Below, piece after piece: positions 34,969 through 44,710 of a stretch of DNA of 64,000 bases. The translations under genes and the position numbers were made by a program. Below the pieces are notes generated by a model that searched no databases, was not told the origin of the DNA, and worked only from the letters and a program-made list of their open reading frames with translations. Position 1 is the stretch's first letter, and each line of letters begins with the position of its first letter. Origin of the DNA: Amphibacillus jilinensis Y1 (GTDB lineage: Bacteria > Bacillota > Bacilli > Bacillales > Amphibacillaceae); NCBI RefSeq assembly GCF_000306965.1, contig NZ_JH976434.1, forward strand, positions 1,083,807 to 1,147,806, written 5' to 3'.

Positions 34969-37053
34969 TTGTTAGATGAACGATCCATGCAAATCATTAA
35001 AATTTTATTAGCATCAACTTATGTGTTGAAACAAGAATTAATGCAAAAGTGTAAATTGACAAAGCGACAGCTTGAATACAGTATGGATAAAATTAATGAT
35101 TGGGTAAAAAGTCAACACCTTCAGCCGATTCGCTTTAACGGTGATCAAGTCAGCGTCGACTCTGAAACCTATGCATTTCTTTTGAAAATGTTAAATACCA
35201 AGAAGAAAACCGTGATTGCGAACTACTTTCTTAGCAATCAAGAGCGGGTTGACTTTTTATATTTAATGATTTTCTCCCATTCTGGCTATCTATCTGTCGA
35301 GCATTTTATCTCTGGACTTCAGGTGAGTAAGTCGACTGTCTTTAAAGACATAAATGCTTTAAAAGCCTTGTTAACCGACTACGGAATAGCGCTTGAATAT
35401 AACAGAAAGTCGGGCTACTATTTATCAGGTGAGGAAAAAACCATTCGTCACTACATGCTTTGCATTGTTTTGCGCTATTTTTCTGAAGAAACGAACAGAC
35501 GATTTTTAGACTTTTTCATTGAGAGCAATCACATGATAAGTTTTCCTGAGATGCTGGAGGCTATCGTAGAGCTGTCAAAAAGCGTACAGCTCACTTTTGT
35601 AGAAAATCGAATGATTGAATTTACTTACATTTATATTTTTTTACGCGAGCGATTAAAGGATGACTCCACATTCATTCCGATAGCATTAGCAAACTATCAC
35701 GAAATCAAAGATACACCAGAATACACGTTTGCTAAGCAGCTCTTAAAGCATTCTGATATTGAAAAAGAGGAAGCCGTCCTCTATATTTGTTCCTGTCTAC
35801 TCGGGTTCTCCACTGGTGTTAAGGAAGCCCATAGTAAGAAACAACTTGAAATTTTACAGCTTGTTGAGCGAATGCTTGATCGCTTTGAAGCCTTATCAGG
35901 TATTGTGGTGGAAAATCATCAATTTGTCTGTTCACAAATTTATATACACTTTCAGCCGACTTATTATCGCTTGTTGTTTAATCTACCGGTGATTAATCCA
36001 TTGAAGGAAGAAATCAGGAGGAAATATAATAGTCTGTTTTTGCTTGTCAAAGCTTCACTCAAGACGATCAGTGACCATTTAAATATGCCTATTCCAGATG
36101 ATGAAATTGCGTTTCTAACATTGCATTTCGCTTCAATCATTGATAATTTCGAACAAAAATATCATCGTAAAAAAACGGCCATTATTATTTGTCCAAATGG
36201 AATTGGCAGCTCAATGCTACTGTATTCACAACTAAAGGCAATTTTTCCAGAGATTTTTTTCTTAGAGCCGATCGACTATTTAAAGCTTGATGATGTGTTG
36301 GATCAAGTTGATGTTATCTTTACCACCTCTACTGAGGGACACTACTTCAATGTGAAAAAGCCATTTTTCTTTGTTAGTCCAATCATGACGGATATTGATG
36401 CCATGCGCTTAAAACAGGAAGTATACTATAAATTACATCAAATAGCCTATCATTATCCGAATTATACACATGTATTTAATATTATTAAAAGATACGTGCC
36501 TGAAGCAGATTTAGAAGCAGCTGAAGATGAGCTAAAGCAGTCATTTATTGAGACACCTATTGTTGACAAACCAAGCAAAGAAAAATTGACACTGACTGAC
36601 CTCATTCAACCCGACTACTTGCAGCTTGATGTCTTAGCTAAAAACAAGTGGGAGGCTGTTGAAAAGGCAGCGCAACCCCTTCTGCAATCAGGAACAATTA
36701 CGGAAGCTTATATCGGAAAAATGATGGAATCCTTAGCGTTAGACAGTTCCTACCTGGTCATCGCACCAAATATCGCCATGCCCCATGCTAAATCGGAATA
36801 CGGTGTCAATAAGCCCTGTATGAGCTTAACGGTATTGGCGGAACCAGTGATCTTTGGCAATGAAAAGAATGATCCCGTCAACTATATTTTTTGCCTAGCT
36901 GCTAAAGACAAGGAATCTCACTTAACCGCCATGTCGTCATTTGTGCAACTCATTTCCTCTGAAGAATTTATTAGCACCTTAGCAACCGCACACTCGACAG
37001 AAGAGGTTTTACAATATATTAAAAATTTCGAAGCAACGCTTGAGCTCTATTAA
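34969..37053 (+). CDS. PRD-containing PTS-controlled transcription activator
   Basis: The 694-residue protein starts at a TTG eight bases after GGAGGT. Domains: N-terminal winged helices (1-150, with HFISGLQVSKSTVFKDINALK), two PRDs (about 180-390), a EIIB-like domain with the P-loop CPNGIGSSMLL (about 405-415) and a C-terminal EIIA with the phospho-histidine in IAMPHAKSEYG. It is a MtlR/LicR-type activator of its own operon, controlled through phosphorylation by the PTS. Its EIIA end is closely similar to the stand-alone EIIA at 31325. Confidence 0.9.
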   Translation: MLDERSMQIIKILLASTYVLKQELMQKCKLTKRQLEYSMDKINDWVKSQHLQPIRFNGDQVSVDSETYAFLLKMLNTKKKTVIANYFLSNQERVDFLYLMIFSHSGYLSVEHFISGLQVSKSTVFKDINALKALLTDYGIALEYNRKSGYYLSGEEKTIRHYMLCIVLRYFSEETNRRFLDFFIESNHMISFPEMLEAIVELSKSVQLTFVENRMIEFTYIYIFLRERLKDDSTFIPIALANYHEIKDTPEYTFAKQLLKHSDIEKEEAVLYICSCLLGFSTGVKEAHSKKQLEILQLVERMLDRFEALSGIVVENHQFVCSQIYIHFQPTYYRLLFNLPVINPLKEEIRRKYNSLFLLVKASLKTISDHLNMPIPDDEIAFLTLHFASIIDNFEQKYHRKKTAIIICPNGIGSSMLLYSQLKAIFPEIFFLEPIDYLKLDDVLDQVDVIFTTSTEGHYFNVKKPFFFVSPIMTDIDAMRLKQEVYYKLHQIAYHYPNYTHVFNIIKRYVPEADLEAAEDELKQSFIETPIVDKPSKEKLTLTDLIQPDYLQLDVLAKNKWEAVEKAAQPLLQSGTITEAYIGKMMESLALDSSYLVIAPNIAMPHAKSEYGVNKPCMSLTVLAEPVIFGNEKNDPVNYIFCLAAKDKESHLTAMSSFVQLISSEEFISTLATAHSTEEVLQYIKNFEATLELY

Positions 37054-37068
37054 AAAGGGGGACCAAAA

Positions 37069-37662
37069 ATGGACATTATTGAGGAAGCACGACGCGTTTT
37101 AGATATTGAATCACAAGCGGTAAGGACACTAGCAAGTCAACTCAACCATACCTTTATCAAAGTCGTAGAGGTGCTCGCCCAAACAAAAGGTAAAGTGATT
37201 GTTACCGGAATAGGCAAATCCGGTCATGTGGGGAAGAAAATAGCCGCATCTTTATCCAGCATGGGTACGCCTGCATTTTTTGTCCACGCATCAGAGGGTG
37301 TACACGGTGATTTAGGCATGGTTGAATCACAAGATATCGTTATCTTAATTTCAAATAGTGGCGAAACAAAAGAAGTACTCGCATTACTACCCTCATTGAA
37401 GCGGATTGGGGCGAAACGAATTGCTTTTACTTCCAAGCAAGCATCAGCTTTAGCTGTCAGCTGTGATTACCTCCTGCTTTATCAGTATGAACAGGAAGCC
37501 GATCACCTTAACCTCGCACCGACAACCAGTGCAACACTTGCGTTAGCACTAGGTGATGCGCTGGCGGCAACCTTATCAAAGCTAAAGGAATTTAAGCATG
37601 CAGACTTTCACCTCTATCACCCTGGTGGTAGTCTCGGTGAACAATTGAAAGAAATGAAGTAA
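37069..37662 (+). CDS. SIS-domain sugar-phosphate isomerase (KpsF/GutQ-like, no CBS)
   Basis: The 197-residue protein has the SIS core VTGIGKSGHVGKKIAASLSSMG (two strands joined), FVHASEGVHGDLGMV and ISNSGETKEVL, close to arabinose-5-phosphate isomerases. The tail CBS pair of KpsF is missing, so it is a short sugar-catabolism form. AAAGGGGG precedes the ATG. It ends the PTS operon and may convert an intermediate before aldol cleavage. Confidence 0.85.
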   Translation: MDIIEEARRVLDIESQAVRTLASQLNHTFIKVVEVLAQTKGKVIVTGIGKSGHVGKKIAASLSSMGTPAFFVHASEGVHGDLGMVESQDIVILISNSGETKEVLALLPSLKRIGAKRIAFTSKQASALAVSCDYLLLYQYEQEADHLNLAPTTSATLALALGDALAATLSKLKEFKHADFHLYHPGGSLGEQLKEMK

Positions 37663-37674
37663 CAGATCATGTGA

Positions 37675-37709
37675 AAGAAGACCACTAAAACAATGCAAGT
37701 GGTCTTCTT
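37675..37709 (+). terminator. Terminator of the ascorbate-type PTS operon
   Basis: AAGAAGACCACT (37675-37686) pairs perfectly with AGTGGTCTTCTT (37698-37709), 13 bp after the SIS stop. No long T run, though CTTCTTGG follows. Confidence 0.7.
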
Positions 37710-37856
37710 GGCGCTGTTCGCTTATGACAAGATTACTTTATTCACTAGCGAATCAACAGCTCTCCTGTTAGTTAATTCATCTTTACTTGTCCTTGCATCA
37801 GCTGAATCGCCAAAGTAACATTTCTAATACAAGATGATACGAGGAGTCGCCTTCAC

Positions 37857-38648
37857 CTATTGAAGCGCCCACGCCAGCGCCTTTTCAATGTAGGTATTCC
37901 AAAATGTCCAACTATGTTCACCAGGTGCTTCAACATAGGTAAAATCACTATTTTCACTATTTAGAAAATCACGCAATTTATGGTTGACATCTAAGAGAAA
38001 ATCTTCACTTCCACATGCCATATAAATGTGTGGGATCGTTTTATTTTCTTTCTTTAATTGAGAGAATAACGCCTCAGGGTCTTTATCGCTACCTTTAAGT
38101 TTCGTAAGATCACCGAAGACTCTTGTGAAGTATTGATAATCAGCGACACCATCAGCATAATCAGGGCTAGCATTTTGTATATTATATGTGATCAGGGCTG
38201 AGGAAAGCGCAATAATTTTCCCGAAATTTTCTGGATATTTTAATCCATTTCGAATCGCACCATAGCCGCCCATTGATAAACCACCAATAAAGGTATCTTC
38301 CTTTTGATCAGAGATCGGAAACATACCTCTCGTGTATTCAACTAATTCCGCTCCGATGTATTCGCCATACAAATTCTTTTTATCGGTATCGTCGATATAG
38401 AAGTGATTTTCACCCGAAGGCATAAATATAGCAATCTGGTACCTCTCCGACAGTTCTCTGACATTTGCATAAGTTAACCAATCTGTGAAGCTACCAGAAT
38501 AACCATGTAAAAGATATAGAGACTTCATTGCATGATGGTCGTTCACTTTCTGCCCAGCTTCTTTTCTCATATCCTTTGGAATAAGTGCATTAAAGGTAAC
38601 TTCTCTTTGCATAGCATCTGAAAAATAACTTACTTGTAGTAAAGCCAT
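37857..38648 (-). CDS. Esterase (EstA/esterase D-like alpha/beta hydrolase)
   Basis: The 263-residue protein has the nucleophile elbow GGLSMGGYGA, a late acid/loop region and catalytic histidine in PGEHSWTFW, as in tributyrin-esterase/feruloyl-esterase-like proteins. No signal peptide, so it is cytoplasmic. AAGGAG precedes the ATG. It ends the sucrose-type operon and may remove acyl groups from imported sugars (inference). Confidence 0.82.
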   Translation of the reverse strand: MALLQVSYFSDAMQREVTFNALIPKDMRKEAGQKVNDHHAMKSLYLLHGYSGSFTDWLTYANVRELSERYQIAIFMPSGENHFYIDDTDKKNLYGEYIGAELVEYTRGMFPISDQKEDTFIGGLSMGGYGAIRNGLKYPENFGKIIALSSALITYNIQNASPDYADGVADYQYFTRVFGDLTKLKGSDKDPEALFSQLKKENKTIPHIYMACGSEDFLLDVNHKLRDFLNSENSDFTYVEAPGEHSWTFWNTYIEKALAWALQ

Positions 38649-38700
38649 GTTTAAAACACTCCTTATTCATTTAAGTTAATAACATCAATAGCACCAGCGA

Positions 38701-40170
38701 TCACACAATTAATGTCACGTTCTGATTGTTTTCATCAATGTAATTTATTTGCGTTTTATATGTCTTAAGATCAATTAGTAACGTACAGAAGCTATCCCCT
38801 TGTTCCCAAGAAAGCTGAACCCAATCGTTTTCGACATCCATCATGCTAAATGTCCCATTAAATGCGGGATATTCATTTCTAAACCTTATTAGTTTCAATA
38901 ACCGTTGCACAACTTCTTTCTCTAATGCTTGTTCTATGTCTACCGTGGTAAAATTATGCCTATTAATCTCTCGCCCTTCACCAGTTTGCGCTACTTTCTC
39001 AGTGTCATTTTCTTCGGCCAATAATGTCACATAATAAACTTGAGGAATACCTGGCACAAAAAATTGAATAGCTCGTGCAGCTAAATATGCGTCATCATCG
39101 CTATTCAATAACGAGTAGTACGACCCTCTAATTTGATGGACATCAAAACCATCATCAGCTTTATGCTCATCTGATAAAATATAACTTAAATTCGCGCCTT
39201 TAGCTAAACAGTGATCGACTAACGTCTTTGCCTCTTTGGTATCAATCAAGTCATCCATGTCAGGCTTAACGGGGACACCATCATGACAATCTAACATCGT
39301 AAATTGATTAGCTGGACGATCTTTCAAATAATCGTACAGTCCTTCACTATTGCGGTTAATTAAAGTATCAAGTACCGTGTAAGGTAATATAAAATCGTAA
39401 ATCCAAAAGCCGTGTTTAGCCAGTTTATACTGAATTGAATAATGCGCATGTACTTCAGGCAATAAAGCAATATCTAATGAATCTGCTAATTGTTTTATCC
39501 AATCTAAAAATGTATAGATTTCTGGTTCAACAAAAAAGCCACTTGTGCCTATTTTTTTAATAATATAGCCGATCGCATCTAATCTTACTATCTTGACATT
39601 ATGCTTACTAAAATTTTCAAAGAATGTTTTTATCAAGCTTTTAAATATCTCAGAATGCACATCCAAATCAATTTGTTCAGATGGTGTTTCGCGACCAAAT
39701 GTGGTCCAAACCTTAACATCCTCACCAGTCGATTTAATTTGAAATGTGGAATAAGGTACTTTCCTTCTAAGGAACATTTTATCAATGTCTTCTTTTCTCG
39801 GCTGACCATCTTCCCATAACTTATCTAAAGTAATAAATAAATTGGCGTAGTCTGATTGATCACCTTTTTCCAAGAAATCTTGAAAGTAGGCTGATTTTTG
39901 TGATATATGATTAACCATTAGATCAAGTAAAACATCGAAGTTCTTTCCAATTTCCTTTATATCTTTCCACCCACCGAATGTTTTATCAATCTCCAAATAG
40001 GTCAGAGGTGCAAAACCTCTATCACCTGAAGAAGGATATGGGGGTAAAATATGGACACCGCCTTTAAAAATATCCGAGAAATAGGTTGTTAACAACTGAT
40101 TTAATGTTGGCAAATCCCCTCCAAATGAATCTGGATAAGTAATTAATTGCACTTGATTTTTTAATGCCAT
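38701..40170 (-). CDS. sucP: Sucrose phosphorylase
   Basis: The 489-residue GH13_18 enzyme converts sucrose and phosphate to glucose-1-phosphate and fructose. Catalytic residues are visible: nucleophile D198 (VRLDAIG), acid/base E239 (LLPEVHAHY) and D297 (LDCHDGVP). The family opening QLITYPDSFGGDL and GVHILPPYPSSGDRGF are intact. AAAGGAGGG precedes the ATG. It sits between the kinase and esterase genes of the same strand, giving sucrose breakdown without ATP cost for glucose. Confidence 0.94.
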   Translation of the reverse strand: MALKNQVQLITYPDSFGGDLPTLNQLLTTYFSDIFKGGVHILPPYPSSGDRGFAPLTYLEIDKTFGGWKDIKEIGKNFDVLLDLMVNHISQKSAYFQDFLEKGDQSDYANLFITLDKLWEDGQPRKEDIDKMFLRRKVPYSTFQIKSTGEDVKVWTTFGRETPSEQIDLDVHSEIFKSLIKTFFENFSKHNVKIVRLDAIGYIIKKIGTSGFFVEPEIYTFLDWIKQLADSLDIALLPEVHAHYSIQYKLAKHGFWIYDFILPYTVLDTLINRNSEGLYDYLKDRPANQFTMLDCHDGVPVKPDMDDLIDTKEAKTLVDHCLAKGANLSYILSDEHKADDGFDVHQIRGSYYSLLNSDDDAYLAARAIQFFVPGIPQVYYVTLLAEENDTEKVAQTGEGREINRHNFTTVDIEQALEKEVVQRLLKLIRFRNEYPAFNGTFSMMDVENDWVQLSWEQGDSFCTLLIDLKTYKTQINYIDENNQNVTLIV

Positions 40171-40185
40171 TCCAAGTCCCTCCTT

Positions 40186-41142
40186 TTATAATTTATAGAT
40201 TTCTTTAATAGCTTCTAGTTTAGGCAAGTCAACCACTCCACCAACAGCCTTTAATTTATATGCACTAACAGCATGCCCAAATTCTAGCGCTTCTTTTAAT
40301 AAATAACCTTTGATTAAAGCAGCATAGAAACCCGACCAAAAAGCATCTCCTGCACCTGTTGCATCCACGACATTTGAAGCATAACTACTAAACTTAACCG
40401 TCTCTCTTCCGTTTGAGACAAGTGCACCCTCTTTCCCTAAAGTCATAATGACCAATTTCGCCCCTAAATCTAGAAATTTTCTAACTTGATTTTCATGTTT
40501 ATCCTGACCAAACAGTCGCTCCGCATCATCCTCCGACGGTTTAATAATATCAACATGTTGGATAATCGATTTTACATATGCCGGACCATCTTCTTGCCTA
40601 GAGAACAGCTTAGGGTGATAATTCGGATCAAAACAAATCAAGAGACCGTTTTGCTTTGCAACTTTTATACATTTTTCGATGGTATGACGTGCTGGGTTTC
40701 TTGAAATCGGCCAACTGGAGAAGTGCAATATTTTTGAATCCTGGATTAACCTAGCCAATTGTTCACTATAGTCTAAATAGTAATCTGCCCCTCTGTAAAA
40801 GATAGGTACGGGCGTATCTTTGCTTTTGGTTATTAGCACCATACTTGTTGCGTGATTTACCTGTTGGATAAATGAAGGATCTAATTGTACTTCGGTTAAA
40901 TAATTAATTAAAAAATCGCCAAGCCCGTCTTTCCCAACAGCCGCTACCGCAGTTGAATTAATGCCTAGTCTTCTCGTATTTATCGCAATATTAGATGGTG
41001 ACCCACCAAAAAACCTACTGTATTGATTACTCTCAAAATTATCACCGTAGTCTGTAGAAATCATATCAACTAATAATTCACCAATCGCTAATACATCATT
41101 TTTTTTATTAGTAAAGTTAATTTTATCTTCAAAATTTAACAT
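40186..41142 (-). CDS. PfkB-family carbohydrate kinase (probable fructokinase)
   Basis: The 318-residue kinase has the PfkB signatures: GGSPSNIAINTRRLG (46-60), and near the end DATGAGDAFWSGFYAAL with the catalytic Asp. AAGGAG precedes the ATG. It lies 15 bp before the sucrose phosphorylase gene, whose fructose product it would phosphorylate. A candidate LacI-type half-site lies upstream. Confidence 0.87.
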   Translation of the reverse strand: MLNFEDKINFTNKKNDVLAIGELLVDMISTDYGDNFESNQYSRFFGGSPSNIAINTRRLGINSTAVAAVGKDGLGDFLINYLTEVQLDPSFIQQVNHATSMVLITKSKDTPVPIFYRGADYYLDYSEQLARLIQDSKILHFSSWPISRNPARHTIEKCIKVAKQNGLLICFDPNYHPKLFSRQEDGPAYVKSIIQHVDIIKPSEDDAERLFGQDKHENQVRKFLDLGAKLVIMTLGKEGALVSNGRETVKFSSYASNVVDATGAGDAFWSGFYAALIKGYLLKEALEFGHAVSAYKLKAVGGVVDLPKLEAIKEIYKL

Positions 41143-41439
41143 TTTTTCTCCTTATCATGCACTCAAATTATATTTAATTTTGCTAAAGGTGCTTAGTGTA
41201 CCCTGCTTAATAACAATCTGAAAAATTAAGTTTATTTATCCTTAATCAACTACACGTGTATGTCTTTAACAGGTGTCTTTTTATGCCTATGAGAGAAAAA
41301 CCAACAATGCACACAACCAAACATGTTAATCGTTACCACATGCACATGCGGAGAGTTACTGCTCCGTTGTAACACACTTTGCATAGCTTTACATAAAGCG
41401 CATTCATTATTTTCATGATTTGATCTAGTTAAGTAATAC
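41143..41439. promoter_or_regulatory. Region before the kinase gene with LacI-type half-site
   Basis: ATCGTTACCAC at 41329-41339 is the same 11-mer, reversed, as half of the palindrome before the binding-protein gene (46243-46258). The region is otherwise without a gene. Confidence 0.4.
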
Positions 41440-42438
41440 CTATGTGGTACTTCCTTTGATCAGTTCAACATTTACCACCTTATTCTGAATGGTGCTAACA
41501 TCCTCGTTCTCCAAAATTAAATCAATCAAAGTCGAAGAGAGAACATGCCCAATTTGATCCGTTGGTTGACTAATTGTAGTGAGTTTTGGTGTTTGTAATA
41601 AACGCGTAAAGCCATGATAGTCATAGCCGACAATTTTTAGCTGATCGGGGATCGCAACACCATTATTTGTAGCCCACGCATACAATACATAGGCAAGCAA
41701 ATCATCACTACAAAATACACCGTCAAATTCATTTATATAAGGTCCTACTTCTTTTTTAATAAACGCATACAAATCATCATATTTATATATTCCAAAGAAA
41801 TTATTTTTATTTTCAATAATTTTATAGGGAATGTCATTTTCTTTACACGTTATACTGAATGCGCTTCCGCGACGATTCGATAACATATCCCTTTTAAACG
41901 GACCAGAAATATGCAACAGCCTCTTGCATCCTTTGTCTATTAGATGTCGCGTTGCCAATACACCACCAAGATAATTGTCCGAACCTACATAAGGGATATT
42001 CGATATAATTCTATCAAAGGTAACAATCGGAAAATTTAAGCTTTCGTAATGTGACACTTCTAGCGTTTGACCACACATAATTATTCCCGCAATCCGATTT
42101 GCTTTAAGCATATCAATATAGCTTTTTTCTTTTTCATAGTCATCTAGAGAATTACAAATGATTGTCTTAAACCCATTTTCATTTGCATTAATCTCAATAT
42201 ATTTTATGACTTCAGAAAAAAAGGGGTGGCTTGAATCCGGTACAATGACACCGATAAATGTCGTTTTACTGTTCTGTAACGATCTTGCTATTTGATTGGG
42301 TTGATAATTAAGGTTTTTCATAGCAGTTTCTACTTTTTTACGCGTTTCTTTTCCAATATAGCCTCGATTATTAATAACCCTAGAAACGGTTGTAACAGAT
42401 ACGCCTGCCTTCTTAGCTACATCCTTAATGCTCGTCAT
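41440..42438 (-). CDS. LacI-family regulator of the sucrose-type locus
   Basis: The 332-residue protein is started at the ATG at 42438, seven bases after AGGAGA; an ATG six bases earlier abuts that site. It opens with a LacI HTH and hinge (MTSIKDVAKKAGVSVTTVSR and PNQIARSLQNSKT), then a ligand domain ending IVGYDYHGFTRLLQTPKLTTI. It lies between the transporter genes and the catabolic genes on the same strand, so it is likely the local sucrose-response repressor. Candidate operators lie at 46045 and 46243. Confidence 0.9.
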   Translation of the reverse strand: MTSIKDVAKKAGVSVTTVSRVINNRGYIGKETRKKVETAMKNLNYQPNQIARSLQNSKTTFIGVIVPDSSHPFFSEVIKYIEINANENGFKTIICNSLDDYEKEKSYIDMLKANRIAGIIMCGQTLEVSHYESLNFPIVTFDRIISNIPYVGSDNYLGGVLATRHLIDKGCKRLLHISGPFKRDMLSNRRGSAFSITCKENDIPYKIIENKNNFFGIYKYDDLYAFIKKEVGPYINEFDGVFCSDDLLAYVLYAWATNNGVAIPDQLKIVGYDYHGFTRLLQTPKLTTISQPTDQIGHVLSSTLIDLILENEDVSTIQNKVVNVELIKGSTT

Positions 42439-42444
42439 TGCCAT

Positions 42445-42803
42445 TCTCCTCGTGTCTATTGATTACCATCATTTTTCACCAGGACGTGTCATACCCGGTG
42501 TATTATAATTTGTGTTGCTAGCCCATACTTAAGCTAACAAGAAAGGTTTTAATTATTATAATGCCAACATAGTTAGATAATGATAGACAAAACGATTATC
42601 ATTTAACTAGATTGACTCACGTATTGTTGTTAACTTCAACGTTTTATTATAACATTTCTAATGAAAGATTAGAAATATATGGACAATAAGCACGTACTTT
42701 AAATTGGATATATTCTATTGCCTGTTTAATCAATACCACTCTGAAATCTCTAACACCATTTCTTTGCTAACCGAATGACACCCTTTCATTTTCAAATTCA
42801 CAT
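42445..42803. other. Intergenic region between permease and LacI genes
   Basis: No gene is seen. An inverted repeat (AATGATA 42579-42585 against TATCATT 42597-42603) may be an operator or Fur-like site. Its role is unclear. Confidence 0.4.
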
Positions 42804-43628
42804 TTATTTAATTGCTCCTTCAACAACACCACGCACAATATGTTTTTGCAAGATAAGAAAGAATATAATGATCGGAATAATCGCAAGAACAAGACCCGCC
42901 ATTGCTAATCCGTAATTGTTGGTATAGGTTCCAAAGAATGAAAATGTCGACAAAGGAATCGTTCGTTCCTCTGCTGAAACTAATACTAACGATGGCAATA
43001 AAAAGTCATTCCAAATCCATAACACATCTAGGATTAAAACCGTTGATGTAATCGGTTTTAAAATAGGGAAGATGACTTTCCAAAACACTTGTAATCTCGA
43101 GGCTCCGTCAATAATCGCGGCTTCTTCAAGTTCAAATGGAATATTTTTAATAAACCCATGATAGATAAATGTTGCTAGACTTAAACCAAAACCCAAGTAA
43201 TAAAACATAAGCACATACTTACTATCCAGCAGCCCTAACCTTCCATAAATCGAAACAAAAGGAATCATTAAAGATTGAAACGGAATAATCATCGACATCA
43301 CTAATAATAAGAAAATAAACCTATTTACCTTCCACTTCCATCGAACAAGAAAATAAGCCAACATCGATGAAAATACAATAATTAATAAAGATGATCCAAT
43401 CGTTACAATTAATGAATTTTTTAATGCTGAAATAAAGTTCATTGCATTAAACGCTTGAATATAGTTACTAAAGCTAAACACTTCCGGTAATGCTAATGGA
43501 TTTCTAACAACAGACAAATTATCCTTGAAAGAATTTATGATAATGATGATAAATGGAAAAACAAATGCTAAAAATAAAAAGAGGGATAACAAATAATAGA
43601 GTAGAGATTTAATTTTTTTCGATTTCAT
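42804..43628 (-). CDS. Sugar ABC permease, MalG type
   Basis: The 274-residue protein has six TM helices and the EAA motif EEAAIIDGASRLQVFWKVIFPILKP in two parts. It overlaps the previous permease stop (TAATG) and has GGAGG inside that gene. It forms the importer channel with the 43628-44515 product. Confidence 0.92.
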   Translation of the reverse strand: MKSKKIKSLLYYLLSLFLFLAFVFPFIIIIINSFKDNLSVVRNPLALPEVFSFSNYIQAFNAMNFISALKNSLIVTIGSSLLIIVFSSMLAYFLVRWKWKVNRFIFLLLVMSMIIPFQSLMIPFVSIYGRLGLLDSKYVLMFYYLGFGLSLATFIYHGFIKNIPFELEEAAIIDGASRLQVFWKVIFPILKPITSTVLILDVLWIWNDFLLPSLVLVSAEERTIPLSTFSFFGTYTNNYGLAMAGLVLAIIPIIIFFLILQKHIVRGVVEGAIK

Positions 43629-44515
43629 TAGGCTTCAACCTCCATTTTCTTCATAATCCCTACCTGTGTAACAGCTATTAACGCAACAATAATAAATAAC
43701 ACCAAAGCCTTCGCTTGACCTTCACCAAACCGTTGATAAGTAAAGGCCTCTTGATATATGTGCATAGCAATTAATTCAGTAGATCGGAAAGGTCCACCGT
43801 CTGTGAGCGATAAGTTTGTATCATAAACAAGGAAACTTCTCTGCAACGTCAAGAAGAGACTTATGGTAAAAGATGGGATCATTAATGGGATTTTCACTTT
43901 AACCAACTGTTTAAAAGCGCTCGCTCCATCTAATAGTGAAGCTTCCATCAATGACTTGTCGATTCCCATTAAACCAGCGATATAAATCAACATCATGTAT
44001 CCCGAGCTTTGCCACACACTGACAATGATTAACGTCCATAAAGCTGTTTCGGGATTAGCTAGCCATGATACAGAAAAAATCCCCCAACCCAATTCAACTC
44101 CTACACTTACAAAAGCTCTAGAAAAAATAAACTGCCAAATAAAACCTAAAATAATTCCACCAATTAAATTAGGTGTGAAAAAGCTTAGTTTGAAAAACTC
44201 TTGCCCTTTTCTACCTTGTGTCACAAGCAAAGCAAGCCCGAACCCTAATACATTTGTTAACACTAACGTGTAAACAACATATTTAAATGTAGCGACTAAA
44301 CTACTTCCAAAGTTAGGATCAGAAAAAGCGTTTATAAAATTTTTAAATCCAATAAATTCAAATAATGAGCCTGTCAAACCTGTCCACGTTGTTACTGTCA
44401 TTAAGATACCTATAACAAAAGGAACAATCATAACAAGAAAGAATACTAATAATGGAATAAAACCAAAAAGCCCAAAAACTTTTAACCTTTCGGAAATTTT
44501 CTTTTCATGATACAT
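43628..44515 (-). CDS. Sugar ABC permease, MalF type
   Basis: The 295-residue protein has six TM helices and the EAA loop MEASLLDGASAFKQLVKVKIP. GGAGG precedes the ATG. It lies 195 bp after the binding-protein gene, with a hairpin between them. Confidence 0.92.
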   Translation of the reverse strand: MYHEKKISERLKVFGLFGFIPLLVFFLVMIVPFVIGILMTVTTWTGLTGSLFEFIGFKNFINAFSDPNFGSSLVATFKYVVYTLVLTNVLGFGLALLVTQGRKGQEFFKLSFFTPNLIGGIILGFIWQFIFSRAFVSVGVELGWGIFSVSWLANPETALWTLIIVSVWQSSGYMMLIYIAGLMGIDKSLMEASLLDGASAFKQLVKVKIPLMIPSFTISLFLTLQRSFLVYDTNLSLTDGGPFRSTELIAMHIYQEAFTYQRFGEGQAKALVLFIIVALIAVTQVGIMKKMEVEA

Positions 44516-44667
44516 AACACTTCCTCCAATAATTTTATAGTATTTATTTTTTTAACTTGAAATGATACCTCCAAAAGATTAATTTCTATTACGCTTTTAG
44601 CACCTTTACTACTGCTACTATTGCTACAAGTCATTGCACAATAGTCTGAACGACCATTTAAAACAGG

Positions 44668-44705
44668 AACATTGGGACAAGCCAAATGACGCTCACCCCA
44701 ATGTT
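44668..44705 (-). terminator. Intercistronic hairpin after the sugar-binding-protein gene
   Basis: AACATTGGG (44668-44676) pairs with CCCAATGTT (44697-44705), six bp after the stop. On the reverse strand a TTTT tract follows a few bases on. Such hairpins let the binding protein be made in excess over the permeases. Confidence 0.7.
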
Positions 44706-44710
44706 ATATT

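Noticed and set aside
42579-42603. Fur box at the AATGATA/TATCATT dyad
   Set aside because: The arms fit, but the gap is too long and neighbours are sugar genes; kept only as an unexplained dyad.
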